From Alviniconcha marisindica (lineage: Eukaryota > Mollusca > Gastropoda > Provannidae): a stretch of DNA of 64,000 nucleotides. Below are positions 26,683 through 39,004 of the stretch, in pieces. The position numbers and the translations under genes are program-made. Position 1 is the first letter of the stretch; every line of letters begins with the position of its first letter. The notes under the pieces were generated by a model. That model saw only the letters and a list, made by a program, of their open reading frames with translations, did no database searches and was not told the DNA's origin. The stretch covers positions 200,001 to 264,000 of the forward strand of contig JABMCL010001132.1 in assembly GCA_018857735.1 (NCBI GenBank), given 5' to 3'.

Positions 26683-27813
26683 ACCAATTAGTGAAACCCA
26701 CTCGTGTCGAAGTTCGCTTCTGTGTCGGTAACTTTTAGTAAGGTCAGCGGGGAGCGAGGATCTGGAAGGTCGGGGGAAGGTGGAGGTGTTGTTTGTGTAC
26801 GCTGCTTCTCGATCGCTGGCACATGAGGGTAGAGAGGCTGTAAAGTCTGCATGATCCACACCTCTGCGGCCCACCTGCCTTCTGGTTGCGCGGGCCCCGC
26901 AACATGTTTACTGCTCCGCTAACAGCGGGATACCCCTGACCTTACTTTGCCAGCCACCGACTGACGGGGTCGGAGAGGAAGGTCGTTAGACATTTTCGTT
27001 GCACTGCTGTAAGTCTGAGTGTACGTACACTGATTTGAACCATTAAGGTCGAGCGGAAGAACTTTTCTCTCCTACCCCCCCCCCCCCCCCCCCCCCCACG
27101 CAGACATGGACGCCGAGAAAGGCAGCTGCTGACATGCTGACAAAGTATGCGGAAGCGTGTCTATTTTAGTTTCTCAGCATGTCATCAGTAAACTCAGAAG
27201 GGTGGTTGCATGATATTTAACGCCAAACGATGCGTCTACGGTCACCAGTTCCGGGCACAATACATTTATTCATCATGTCAGAAAATATCGGAGTTATGAC
27301 ACACGTCGTCATTTACTGTTTCATGAGAATTTACACAGAGAGGGGGGGGGAGGGGTAAACTAGGTTGAAAGATATCAGAGATTTCCTGGCAATAAGCAAA
27401 GCATGCAAAGCTGTATTCTGAACTGTTCCAGAAGAGAGAACCATTGGTAGCTCTGGCGTTTCGGGCGGGGGGAAGGGGGGGGGGAGTTTTGTGTCCGCGG
27501 TGACCTGCCAAGGGAGAGTAGTCTAAGAGGGGGATAGGAGGGGGTGGGGGAGCAGTTACTCCCATGCTTAACACACGCGAAAAATAACCGAACATCCGCT
27601 TTACTTTTTAATATTGCTTTATGTGCATTTTGATCAGAAGTAGGAACTGAGATGCGGAAGTGTCATCGAGTCGGATCCTCGCTGAGACTGATCCCATTAA
27701 AGATCAACCGCACGAAGTCTGCGAAATGTCATCGTTCTTCGAATAGAGTGAGAAAACACCCAAATATAGGTTGGAGAAAACAGGCACCAATAAACAAGAG
27801 GGGGGAAACACGT

Positions 27814-27824
<11 letters not shown>
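26681..27824. other. CpG-rich DNA, no gene recognised
   Basis: Contains a C run of 23 at 27075-27097 and G-rich stretches at 27340-27355, 27465-27485 and 27530-27550. Confidence 0.4.
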
Positions 27825-27886
<62 letters not shown>

Positions 27887-27889
27887 ACA

Positions 27890-27935
<46 letters not shown>

Positions 27936-27970
27936 CACACACCACACACACACACACACATACACACAAC
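27825..27970. repeat. Interrupted (CA)n microsatellite
   Basis: About 145 bases of CA with CCACACC and AACAC interruptions; the long open frames on both strands are artefacts of it. Confidence 0.98.
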
Positions 27971-28235
27971 CGCACCAAGATCAGACTTCTCATCACTCAC
28001 TGTCTTGTTATTTGTGGTCGTGCGAGGGAGGTACCGAGACCAGACTGTGTGGAGCTAACTGTCCCTGATCATTCCGGGCAGGCGCGGCTGCCAGAGCCAA
28101 GATGAGGTCGAAGCGTAGACCGTGTGGGGTAAGATCTCGTGAGGGGCTCCCATGGATAATATAATTACAGGGATGTTGGACCTGGGGACGCAAATGGGCT
28201 ATTTTCCTTTACAGAATGGTAAAATAGGTAGATAT

Positions 28236-28345
28236 TTGCTGGTGGATTACATTATATTCATCATGCTTAGTAATTGGTGGGTTATAATATATTCATCATG
28301 CTTAGTAATTGGTGGATTATAATATATTCATCATGCTTAGTATCT
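28236..28345. repeat. Short tandem repeat, about 3 copies of about 38 bp
   Basis: TTCATCATGCTTAGTAATTG plus GTGGRTTATAATATA is repeated, the last copy diverging after CTTAGTA. Confidence 0.9.
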
Positions 28346-28501
28346 GCGCTTTCACTAGACTGAAACTGATAAAATGTCAGCTAATCGCTAATGTGTATGG
28401 AAGGCGACGCAGACAATATGAACCGCCAGTTAGTGTTCCGTGTTCATTTGCTTGATAACAAAGGGAAATTTGGTTTGTTATTCATCAGAAACAGTCTAAC
28501 G

Positions 28502-28792
28502 TCAACTCCCGAAAACGTACTTCTCTGAAATTGTCCATGTCCCTTTGCTTGTAGAGTTCCTGAAGTCGTCTAGGAAGTCTTGATGTATTGTCCCCACGGC
28601 GTCCCTGGGGGAAAGCCTGTCTTTAGAAAGTAGATTATGCTCTTCGCGGAACACATATATTAGGTGGGAGATTCTCCAGATCAAATGAGATTCTTCGAGG
28701 GCGTGAAGATATGCGAATTCCACGATTTTTGTATGTGGAATTGGGTTGGAGAGATGTTCTACTACATCATGCCATGGCTTTCTGGTGTCCAT
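28502..28792 (-). other. Unrecognised 96-codon ORF
   Basis: A minus-strand frame begins MDTRKPWHDVVEHLSNPIPH, continues VEFAYLHALEESHLIWRISH and ends WTISEKYVFGS. Charged and aromatic residues are evenly spread and there is no simple repeat, which sets it apart from most open frames nearby. No family assignment; a transposon or retroelement fragment is the likeliest alternative to a real exon. Confidence 0.25.
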
Positions 28793-28920
28793 ATAAAGGA
28801 ACTAGGGTGAGATCATGCGCCTAAATCTGGACCCATTATTTCCCTTTTGGGGTCATTGGGTGAATGATGAGCATTACAGGCCTTAAAAATACGTCAGGTC
28901 GGAAAGATGTATACATAAAA

Positions 28921-28924
<4 letters not shown>

Positions 28925-29009
<85 letters not shown>
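28925..29009. repeat. (TA)n microsatellite
   Basis: About 42 TA units, the longest TA tract in the window. Confidence 0.98.
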
Positions 29010-29013
<4 letters not shown>

Positions 29014-29577
29014 GCTGTAAATTAACTTCCTGGGAGCAACTCTGGCTTACCCCCCGCGGATCACATTGTTTATTGAATCCATTCGTGTGTTTGTTTTTAT
29101 TAAATTTTTATTGACTTTGAGATCTTGTTATTTTGTTGTTCGCTGATGCACAAATTAAGGTCCCTTCTGTTGAGAAACAAGAAAGCATTTTAATATATAT
29201 ATATAATTTTTTTGCCCCCATCGGGAATTAAGCCGTCTAGTTCCTGCCTGTTCACTGTGGGGTATCGGCGAGTAATAACATTATTTTAGGCTCCTGCTGT
29301 CCAAAGCTTCCACATGTTCCATCTATGGAGCCGGGAGTAGGCTAGATTATAGCTTTGGATGCTTTGCCTGTTGCGTGTCACTGATAGCAACTATGCCCTT
29401 CTGCCTAACTGTGGGCAACGTCGTTGTTTTTGTGTTTTATTTTATTTTATTGTGGACGTTTTATTTTATCCTTCAGCAGGTATCCGCGTCTTTGCTCAAG
29501 GAACAGTTGCGACCGGTTTGTTTTGACCATGTTAGCCCCTACCCCACCCTTCTGGTCGTACACATTCGCGCGCACGC

Positions 29578-29692
<115 letters not shown>

Positions 29693-29975
29693 AGACTAAA
29701 CACTAGCAGACACATTTCCATTTTGGGGCTGCAGTGGGTAGTAGATTGACTTGAACATCCTCGAGCCTAAGTGCTAGAAATAAGCATAGAAAAGACGGGT
29801 TTTTTGGTTGTTATTTTTTAGTGCAGGTTTAACACGATAGAATTCAGTAGGTTTTATATAATACAGCATAACCTTAGGAACCGAGGAGAGAGTCTGCTGT
29901 TGTTGGCAAAGGTTTCTGGCGCAAGCTCATCCGCCAGGCCTTGGGGAGTTTAGGCCTGTCTTCTTTTTTAGGGGG

Positions 29976-30440
29976 GGGGGGGGGGTGGCATCGGTGGTAG
30001 AGGTGACATTCGCCCTGGTAGAACCGTACTGGTTGACTGGGCGTAAAACAGCAAGTTAGCTACATTTCGCCCGCCCTGGCTTGGTTGGGGTCCACGGGGA
30101 AGACATGCTGTGCGCGCCTGCCCGCCCGCCTTCCTGCCCAAGCCGTGCTCGACGGGCGCTAGCATGGCGGGGCTGTTTTCCACACCCTCCAGCTGACGGG
30201 CCATAATCGGAAGCCGTAACCCACCTGTCACTCGCGCCGCCAGCGTCCCGCGCCGGTTTGCATCGTTCTGCCACTTGCCTGCTCGGCCCCTGGGCTTCCT
30301 TCGGTTACTCCAGTGCGTCAGACGCCGAGCTAGAAAGATGGCAGGAAGCCCGGTGACGTGCGGTCTGACCTTCTGCTGAACGCTGCATGCGTGCAAGTTT
30401 AAAGGGGACGATCGTCCGGATTTGGATGTGATCTTCATCC
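29976..30440. other. GC- and CpG-rich block, possible CpG island or repeat
   Basis: Unusually GC-rich for the window (many CCCGCC and GCGCC words). A GGTTGACTGGGCGTAAAAC motif at 30030-30052 is shared with 43.12 and 60.1 kb, so at least part is a dispersed repeat. The 156-codon minus-strand frame is not accepted as a gene. Confidence 0.4.
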
Positions 30441-31061
30441 AGTTTGATAATGACTGAGGTCTTCAGCCACTGGTCTGAAATTATACCACTTCTTCTTCTT
30501 CTTATTTTTAGACTGTGAAGTTGCAGAATCCCGGCTGTCATGGTGTCAGATCGCAGCCATGTCTGGAGAGACTGCAGACTGACCACGTCACAGTCTCGTG
30601 TGGCGAGGAAGGACCATCGGCAGTGAGACAGACGCTGGAACCGTTTCAGAGACAGCCGGCGTCGGGGGAACTTCTGAGAGACGGGGTTTGGCGCATATGG
30701 GCATTTTTTGAACGCACAGATACCATCTTAATCTGAACTGAACTCAGCTCATCTGAACAGTCTCACGTCTGAATTTAGAACTGCGTTTCGATGTGTAAAA
30801 CTGAATCGAAGCATTTCTGTCCAGCTTTGTTTATTCGGTTGAATGGTGTGATGTCTTTAATTAATACGAAAAATGAGGAGACGGTACTTCACACTGCAGT
30901 TTAAACACAGCCATTTCGTAATCTGAGCGCACAGCTAGAGTACATTGTAATGCGCAGCCACTGATGATTACAGTACAGTAATAATGGTGCATGTCTGTGA
31001 CGGTGATGAAGAAGGCTGCCCGTGGAAGCTGTACAACATATGTACAGTACAGATTACAATC

Positions 31062-31068
31062 ACACACA

Positions 31069-31126
<58 letters not shown>
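31062..31126. repeat. (CA)n microsatellite
   Basis: CA tract with one interruption. Confidence 0.98.
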
Positions 31127-31127
<1 letters not shown>

Positions 31128-31167
31128 CGAAAACCGAAAGCTAAATACAGATCACAAACATGTGCAG

Positions 31168-31168
31168 T

Positions 31169-31212
<44 letters not shown>

Positions 31213-31250
31213 TCTCTCTCTCTCCCTCTCTCTCCCTCCCTCTCTCTCCA
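31168..31250. repeat. (CT)n microsatellite
   Basis: CT tract with CCT variants at its 3' end. Confidence 0.97.
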
Positions 31251-31505
31251 CACACAGAGTGCAGTCTCCCCCCCCCCCCACACACACACGCAAAAACAAA
31301 CGTTTGCTCGGTTGCCACAGACACTTGGACAAAACTAATTGCAGGACTAGCGTTCGAAGCTGGCGGTCGGTGACCGCAAGTTAAAAAGAAAGGCATTTTC
31401 GCGGAAGCAGTGTGAACATCGTTGAAATCCCCGGGGATTCCCGTAAGGTATGGTAGAATGCGTTTGGAGGGCGGCCACATAGGCCAGGTGTTACGCCCTC
31501 CCTCC

Positions 31506-31506
<1 letters not shown>

Positions 31507-31561
<55 letters not shown>
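31507..31561. repeat. Poly-C run of about 55
   Basis: An uninterrupted C run of about 55, the longest homopolymer in the window. Its complement is a long G tract able in principle to form G-quadruplexes. The exact length is likely to be uncertain in any assembly. Confidence 0.95.
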
Positions 31562-31972
31562 ACTCCCCACCCCTTCCCGTCTTTCCAAGAGTGATCATAG
31601 GACAGTGTCAGTCAGTCACTTAGTCATCGCGCTTTCTCTTGAGGGGATCATCACAAGTCGATGTTAGCTGCACTGTCACCTCCCCCCCTCCCCTCCGCGC
31701 GTCCTGTGGTTGGAGAGGGCGATAGGGCGGGGAGGAGGCCCTTGTATTCCACAACTCCACAGTGAGTAGTCTGCACGGTGATAAGGGGAGTGTATTTGCG
31801 GGTATGCGAAGGAATGGCATAGCAGTTTATTCTGCAACTGCCCACTGCTTTTGTCACAATACTTAAAATTGTATCGAAAAGCGAGACCAACAAACAAACA
31901 GACCAACAAAAAACAAAAACAACATACAGGCAGAGCTGAGCATACAAATTCAAAAAAGCAAAAGCACACACA

Positions 31973-31973
<1 letters not shown>

Positions 31974-32014
<41 letters not shown>
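31974..32014. repeat. (CACG)n microsatellite
   Basis: About eight GCAC units flanked by CA repeats. Confidence 0.95.
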
Positions 32015-32016
<2 letters not shown>

Positions 32017-32489
32017 AAAGCAGTATTGATGTATTTTTGCGGATGTTCAACAAGAAATATTAGAAGGCGTTCAGCCCATGTTAAGTGAACTTCCTCACAT
32101 AAAAGAAAAGAAAGGAAGAATAGGGGTACATGTATACTTCCTATATTATCATTATTGCATGTGCACAGCAGATGTTCACACAGGACTGCCTTTCTTTGTT
32201 TGTTTCTTTCTTTTGTTTCTTTCTTCCCCTTTGCTTTAATTTGTTTAACCCAATTGTGTCATATCAATATTTGGATCACTGAGACCAATTTGTTGCATCA
32301 GAAAGAGTAGGTACCTCCCCCCACCCCCACCCCCGCCCCCCCAACACACACACACACACACACAAACCGACCGTTTTTGACTCGATTACGTTTACCGTGT
32401 TGTGTTGAGAACAGTGAGCGAACTTTTTGCTTGTGGTTTAGTGTCTTGTGTTTCGAACTGGTGTAGAAGAATGCTGAAGGTGTGGTTCG

Positions 32490-32545
32490 CCCTCAGGTGA
32501 CCCTGTGCGTTTGAAGGGACGCTAGAACCCAAGAAGTAACTAACG
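32490..32545 (+). repeat. Dispersed repeat motif
   Basis: CAGGTGACCCTGTGCGTTTG followed by AAGGGACGCTAGAACCCAAG is shared with 17024-17062, 22336-22386 and 43453-43494, probably the 3' part of a SINE-like family. Confidence 0.5.
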
Positions 32546-32764
32546 AACCCGGAAAACTATCAGTTACAAAAACAAATGCTCGTGCTATAAGGTTTCAGCG
32601 CGAATTTTGTTGAGGTTTAGTTCACAACAACACGGCGCAGGGGTCTCTCTCAATCCTTGATCACACTGCCTGTCACTGCTAAGACAGTGCGTGTTACTGT
32701 AAAGCGTTTCATCATAACTGACGTCACCTTCCCTCCACCCTTTTCCTCCTTCTCTGGCCTACAG

Positions 32765-32896
32765 GTTGACAGTGAAACAGAGCCAGAATCGTTTGGAGTT
32801 GAAACAGAAACTGTGCCGAAGGCCCTGAGCGATCGGCACGTTATTACCGTTACTGGCGAGCCTACCCGAGGACCGCGGATGATCGTCTCGGGACAG
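32765..32896 (+). CDS. Speculative upstream exon of the AE gene
   Basis: A strong polypyrimidine tract (CCTTCTCTGGCCTACAG) precedes 44 open codons, phase 0 to 0, beginning VDSETEPESFGVETETVPKA and ending RMIVSGQ before a weak GTTTTA donor. Acidic, Ser/Glu-rich composition resembles the exchanger's leader, and its phase would join to exon 1, whose frame is open to its acceptor. The frame stops at 32939 if the donor is not used. No homology is known to me. Confidence 0.25.
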
Positions 32897-33024
32897 GTTT
32901 TATGGTCACTAGGGTCCAGACACCACTCTCGACGTCGGTGAAGGGGTAATGTAGGGGCTTTCTGAGTGCAGTACGTTTGCCTGTCAAGGGGCAGTTTTTG
33001 CGCTGGCGTCACCTAGAAAGAAAG

Positions 33025-33028
<4 letters not shown>

Positions 33029-33101
<73 letters not shown>
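33029..33101. repeat. (CT)n microsatellite
   Basis: About 36 CT units. Confidence 0.98.
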
Positions 33102-33103
<2 letters not shown>

Positions 33104-33515
33104 CTGAACATTTTGTTGTTAAGTGCAGCATTTTGGAATAATCTGGAATAACCTGCCTTTCTCCATCCGCCACACGCAAACATACTCCTCATTTAAGTCA
33201 CAATTGAAAACCCACTTGTTCTCCCAAACCTTCCAGTAGAGCCCAGTTTTTGTTGCTCTTTGTATTTGATTTGCAATCATGAGATGTTTCGATGGTCCAT
33301 GTATTGCTGCATTACATGTCTGGGTTGCACTGATTGTTCCAGGATGTGTGCATGTTTGTCTGTGCTTCGCTGTTGACGTTGGATCGTCTGGTGTATGCAT
33401 GTTCCGTGTACTGATTCTGATGTCCATTCTTGTTTTGAATTGTGAAGTGCTTTGAGCCAGTCTAGTTGGATTAGGCGCTATATAAGAATTACGTATTATT
33501 GTTATTATTATTTGG
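33104..33515 (+). mobile_element. LINE 3' end (RT C-terminus, 3' UTR and tail)
   Basis: From 33144 the frame reads WNNLPFSIRHTQTYSSFKSQ, then LKTHLFSQTFQ and a stop at 33237, the standard C-terminal signature of CR1/jockey-like LINE reverse transcriptases. About 250 bases of 3' UTR follow and end with TTAGGCGCTATATAAG and a run of ATT units, the typical 3' tail. The element is 5'-truncated just after a (CT)n tract. Confidence 0.85.
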
Positions 33516-34111
33516 ACTTTGATTTCACCCCATTGTTATGGACTGTCTGAAGCAACAAAGAGACAAAGCATCAGCGACAACCAATCTCTCTCTCACTCTC
33601 TCTCTGTGTTCCGTCTGTCTCTGTCTGTCCGTCTGTCTGTCTCTTCCAAAATGATTCCACTTTATGATGCATTGAAATAGACCGAGCAAGCAATATTTTA
33701 CAGAGGAGATAAATGTCGCCCGTGGATGATCTTTTTGTTGTTGTTGATGATATGGCATTGACTAAATGACCGACATCGCCTTTGCAACTGTAGGCGTCAC
33801 TAAAAACGACACGAGTGCATGTATATGATTATGTGGGTAGATAGGTAGATGTATCAGTCTCACTACCAGAAGTTTCAGTGAAAGTGTATGCAGTGCATCT
33901 CTGTTGAAAGGGTTCGGGTTTATTTTGATCTGCTCTTTACATGGCACCCTTAATGGCTGTTAAAGCAGTTAATGGCATAAAGCAGGCCGAAAATCCACGG
34001 AGCTCTCACCTGCATCTAGCATGTATGTGCCCCTCCCCCCCACCTCCCCCCTCTCTCTCTCTCTCTCTCACTGGTATTGTGCTATTCCGTGCATGACAAA
34101 ACACAGTATGT

Positions 34112-34112
<1 letters not shown>

Positions 34113-34158
<46 letters not shown>

Positions 34159-34159
34159 T

Positions 34160-34222
<63 letters not shown>
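34113..34222. repeat. Compound (TG)n(GA)n microsatellite
   Basis: A TG tract followed by a GA tract of about 30 units with one interruption. Confidence 0.98.
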
Positions 34223-34224
<2 letters not shown>

Positions 34225-34609
34225 CGCCTTTGAGGAAACGCCGTCCTTCCGACTGTGTTTTGCCACCGATGTACGTACGGTGTCCCGCGGCGTTACCATT
34301 TCGTAGCCAACAGCAGCAGCTTAGGGAATTCAGCACAAGATGCGCCTTGCCTTAGAAACAGAGGTTATTCGAGAGAAGGAACAGAAGACAAGCCAAGAAA
34401 GGCAGTGACTGCGTTAAGCTATATATAAAAACAAACAAACGGCATTAACATACACGCTCATGCCGCGCGTCACCCAGAACGCTGACAGCGTTCGGTTTTG
34501 AAGGAAGGACAAGTGCTGCTCAGCCATTGCTTCCTTCCTGCCGACATACCGTCGTCCCCGGGCCACTGTGCCACAGGCATTTGTCGGTGTGCATTGCGTA
34601 CATGCGCTT

Positions 34610-36170
34610 TTCATCACATTCAAGACACTTTAGGTTCATCTCTTACCATCGTGGATCGAATCTCATTATGGACAGACATTCAGGACCGACTCTTCCCGTA
34701 GGACAGGCTGTCAGGGTCATCTCTCCCCATCGTGGAATCTTACTTAGGACGGACTTGCAGGGCCAAGTCTTCCCACAGGACAGACTTCCACGGTCATGTC
34801 TTCCCATCGTGGCATCTTATTTAGGATGGACTTTCAGGGTCAAGTCTTCCCACACGACAGACTTCCACGGTCATGTCTTCCCATCGTGGAATCTTACTTA
34901 GGATGGACTTTCAGGGTCAAGTCATTTCCCCCAGGACAGACTTCCACGGTCATCTCTTTTTATCGTGGAATCTTACTTAGGTTGGACTTTCAGGGTCAAG
35001 TCTTCCCACAGGACAGACTTCCACGGTCATCTCTTTTTATCGTGGAATCTTACTTAGGTTGGAATTTCAGGGTCAAGTCTTCCCACAGGACAGACTTCCA
35101 CGGTCATCTCTTTTTATCATGGAATCTTACTTAGCATGGACTCTCAGGGTCGTCTTCCCACAGGACAGACTTCCACGGTCATCTCTTCCCATCGTGGAAT
35201 CTTACTTAGGATGGACTTTCAGGGCCAAGTCTTTCCACAGGACAGACTTCCACGGTCATGTCTTCCCATCGTGGAATCTTACTTAGGATGGACTTTCAGG
35301 GTCAAGTCATCCCACAGGACAGACTTCCACGGTCATCTCTTCCCATCGTGGAATCTTACTTAGGATGGACTTTCAGGGCCAAGTCTTTCCACAGGACAGA
35401 CTTCCACGGTCATGTCTTCCCATCGTGGAATCTTACTTAGGATGGACTTTCAGGGCCAAGTCTTCCCACAGGACAGACTTCCACGGTCATCTCTTCCCAT
35501 CGTGGAATCTTAGCCAGGGCAGTCTTTCAGGATCAGCTGTAATTCCCACGCACAGGACACTGCCAGGCTCATCTTTTCCCATCGTTTAGTTCAGTATCGT
35601 TTTCTTTCAGGATCAGTCCATCACAGTTTTGCTGAGTTTAGAATGTTGCTCAGGACAGACGGTACTGATCAGTTCTTCTCATCACTGAATCCGCAATTTT
35701 CTCACTCCTTCATGACGGTCTTTTAGGTTTAGTCCTTCGCATCATAGAATTTCACCCAGGACAGATTTTTTGGGTGTTCCCATCGTGGAATCTCAATCAG
35801 GACAGACGTCCAGGGCCATGTACTCTTCCCACTTTCGGGGTCATCTCTTCCCAGCGTAATGTCTCGTTGAGGACACGCGTTTAAGGTCCTCTCTTCTCGT
35901 AGTAGTTTAAGGTCCTTTCTTCTTGTCGTAGTTTTCATTTCTCTTCAGATCGTAGAATCTCTTTCAAGACCTACGTTTGGGGTGTTCTCTTCCCATCGTA
36001 GACTCTCATTCAGGACAGACGTTTGGGGTGTTCCTTCTCATCGTAGTCGCATTCAGGACAGACGTTTGGGGTGTTCTGTACCCATCGTAGACTCTCATTC
36101 AGGACAGACGTTTGGGGTGTTCCTTTTCATCGTAGTCACGTTCAGGACATGCTTTCAGTGTCATGGTCTC
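34610..36170. repeat. 77-bp minisatellite
   Basis: Ten near-identical copies of a 77-bp unit, marked by GGACAGACTTCCACGG, lie between about 34720 and 35515. Diverged copies flank them on both sides, those from 35540 to 36170 carrying AGGACAGACGTTTGGGGTGT. Because 77 is not a multiple of 3 and the unit has a TAG in just one frame, open frames of 60-124 codons cycle through all three frames; these are not genes. Confidence 0.93.
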
Positions 36171-38938
36171 CTCCCAGGACCACCAAGGACTGGAACGAAC
36201 TCCCCGTTTCTTGTGACGGATAGAGACTATTGCCCAGTGACTCGCTCTGCGCCACTTCCCCCCCCCCCCCTCCCCCCCACCCCCCCACAACTTCATTTCT
36301 GCTCACTTCTACATAGCGGGAGAGAGCCCTCGAAACTGAGGTTGTGGTCACCGCTGACATTTCGTGGAAACAAAGAAAGTTCTGTCAAATTTCCCCACAA
36401 GCTGAGAATCGGCTGGCACCCAGTTATGCAAGGTCTGATCTCTGCTTCTGCGCAAGACCCAAGCAGTTATAACCCGTGTCCTACTTTCTTTACCCTTTTT
36501 TTTTTGGATTTTTGTTTTGTTTTGAACACTGTCGCCGGAAACGGCATTCCAGTCTTCCGGTAACGTTAGACACTGTGGCTGGTTCTGATGCTGAAATAAT
36601 TACAGACTTGCCGACGACGTGTGTGTTCCACACTTTGCCACGTTACAGAAGCCTGTGCCGCAACTGGAAACCTCGATCGAAGTGCAGCGTGCCTCACGGA
36701 CGCTAAATCACGACCCAAGTGTTTAGCTGGTAGAGGGAGTTTATGGCTTCAGCCGAACAGCGGGCACCGTGACAGAACAGAGCAGAACAGCGGGCATCGT
36801 GACATTATTTTGCTGCGCAGGGGAGTTGGGAAATGCAGTCTGGTGCCCATTATTCTTCGTGCACCCAAGGGGTGCATAAGACGCTTTTCATGCCCAAGAG
36901 TATTATTTTTCTTCCTTTTTTTCTTTTCTTTTTCTTTCTTTCTTCTTCTTCTTCTAAAAATCAGTTGTTTTTTAATATATATATATTATTATTTTTATTA
37001 TTAAACGCATGTATGTACTTTGCTTGGGTAGGCGAGCAAGTAGCTTTATATGTGACAGAATAAATTTAGATTTAAGCCTGTGGGCTTGCGTCTCTCTCTC
37101 TCTCTCTCTCTCACGCGCACGCCCGCACGCACTTACACGTTTGTAATCGAGACATACTTGGGAATAAGTGAAAGAGGGCGTGTTATTTCTAACTTAGCGG
37201 CATGTTAAGCAGTCTTCTTGCCGCACATAGTTTGCGTTTGTCGGCCCTACCAGTACCAGGGGTTTTAAGGCTGCTGCCGCGTTGTCACATGCATAAACAA
37301 AGCTTGCTACCTTTTGGTTATTTTTCTGCCTGTCTGTTTTTCGTCCGCATGGATTTTTTTTTTGATTTTTTTTTCCGGAGGAGAAAATGCAAAGTGTTTT
37401 GTTTTTTATTTGTTGTACCTCGCTCCGTGTCCACGTTTGCTTTTAATTGAGACCCTCCAAAACAAAAACGACTGTCTCCGTCAGATGGGAGACGGGACCA
37501 TTGCAGTTTTGCGGTGGCGAGTTATTTTCGCCTCCTGATCGTGACCTCTTGAATGCCGGAGGTAAAAAGGTCGAGGTTTGCTGTCGAGTTTGGAGTGCCT
37601 GGCTTGTCATAAAGGGCAGACGCCTTTCTTTTTGCGCCACTTCAGAGCTGATCAAACATTTTTAGAAGGGTTGGGTAGTTTGAACGGCATCTTCTTACAG
37701 TGCTGGTGTCGCGTCCCTGACCTCGTCAGAGCAAACACGGCTGCAGGAGGGTTGGTTATATAACCTTTGTCCGGGCCGGCGTAGCGGCCCTGGGTTGTGT
37801 GTGGGGGGATCCACCACCCCGACCCTCTTGTTTCCCGCTGTCACAGTAATGCCGCCAAAGTCTAGCCTTGGTTCATTTCAACAGGCAGTCCTGATCATGC
37901 AATTTTTCATTTGAACCCCCACCCCCACCCCCACGCCAGCCCACCCCTCCTGAGAGATGTTGGCAGCATACTGCAGCTCGTTCGTGATGTCTGTATATAG
38001 ATATTGCTGATTGACAGTGTTGATTTGGACAATATTTTTGTCAGCAGAACTGATGTCTTATTTTAGGGGAGGGGTCAAAAGACAGCTGGGTGGCATATTC
38101 AAGAGAGGGGGGTGGAACATACTGTTTGTGATAAGAGTAACATCTGGGTCAATTTTCCTTCAGCTCACCTATGTGTGATCATCTGGATGATATGGGGATG
38201 AAAAAGGAGCATGTTTCTCTGTATAAGTAGAAATGTAGATTTGTTTTCAGTCATCAAGTACCAGGATAATATTGTCAGGTTTTATGCACACCCATACACA
38301 CCCATGTATGAATGTGTGTGTGTGGGGGGGGCGGGGGGGGGGTCATTTCAGATTCATATAAATTAATCAACAAAGTTAATTAGTGCTCAGAGGATGTGGT
38401 ATGATCACAGCAACTAAGACCCAGATCACCTGTCTGAGGTTGTACCTTTGGTGGAGTTCATGTACCTTGTACCATGTACCCACATGCCAGGTGAGAGTTG
38501 CTGTAGGTGATTCAGGTTTTTGTGATTTGTGTCTTTTGAGCACTAATTAACTCCTTTTTGTTGCTGATTCGACACACACAGGTGCTCCAGCCTCATTGTG
38601 TCGGATCATATAAATTACAATATTGTAAGGAGGCTATTTCCAGTCTTTTGTGTTCCACAAGAGATGCATTTTTGCAGTACCTCCATGGCAGAACAATTTT
38701 AAAAAGCCCACCTTTTAAACTTTTTTTGTTTTTGTTTTTTGTTAGCACAGCAGAAACTTTATGTCTTACAGGGGGGAATATATATAATGTCAGCTGACAA
38801 AAGGGCCCGTGTTTTGTAGCATGCTAGAATGCGTTATAATACATTATGCATGTCATTTTCTTTGGAGTTGTGTATTATGCAGGTCATTTTCTTTGGGGCT
38901 GTATAGTTCCTTTCACGTTTCTTCTGCTTCTTTCTCAG
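36171..38938. other. DNA upstream of AE exon 1; possible promoter region
   Basis: CpG stays frequent to about 38.0 kb and then drops sharply. Contains C-rich tracts at 36258-36292 and 37915-37935, a short CT tract at 37091-37112 and G-rich runs at 38320-38342. A promoter for the exchanger could lie around 36-38 kb, as inferred only from the CpG change; no TATA box or initiator can be assigned. Confidence 0.3.
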
Positions 38939-39004
38939 GCCAAAAGATTGAGTCAAGAGAACAGCACAATGGCTTTCCATGGACGGGACCACAAGAAGGA
39001 AAAG
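38939..39004 (+). CDS. SLC4A2/3-like: AE exon 1 as recognised here (start codon exon)
   Basis: A pyrimidine-rich stretch ending CTTTCTCAG precedes the exon and a GTAAGA donor follows. The ATG at 38969 sits in a good context (ACAATGG) and begins [12 protein letters not shown], ending in phase 0. The frame is also open back to the acceptor (AKRLSQENST in front of the Met), so the exon could be internal and the true start could lie further upstream. This exon joins in phase to exon 2. Coding status rests on the join and splice signals, not on a conserved motif. Confidence 0.7.

Noticed and set aside
27652..28068. 138-codon ORF rich in Thr-His
   Set aside because: Translation of a CA microsatellite; the same applies to the frames at 4445-4789, 14859-15209 and 29375-29749.
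29968..30438. 156-codon minus-strand ORF
   Set aside because: Long because the stretch is GC-rich; it covers a dispersed repeat end and a proline run from poly-G, with no recognisable domain.
30968..31588. 206-codon minus-strand ORF
   Set aside because: Built from poly-G, GA and TG microsatellites (poly-Gly, Arg-Glu and Cys-Val runs).
34498..35589. Several overlapping + strand ORFs of 60-124 codons
   Set aside because: They are produced by the 77-bp tandem repeat, which is open in two frames per unit and cycles through frames; the same peptide recurs from unit to unit with no gene structure.
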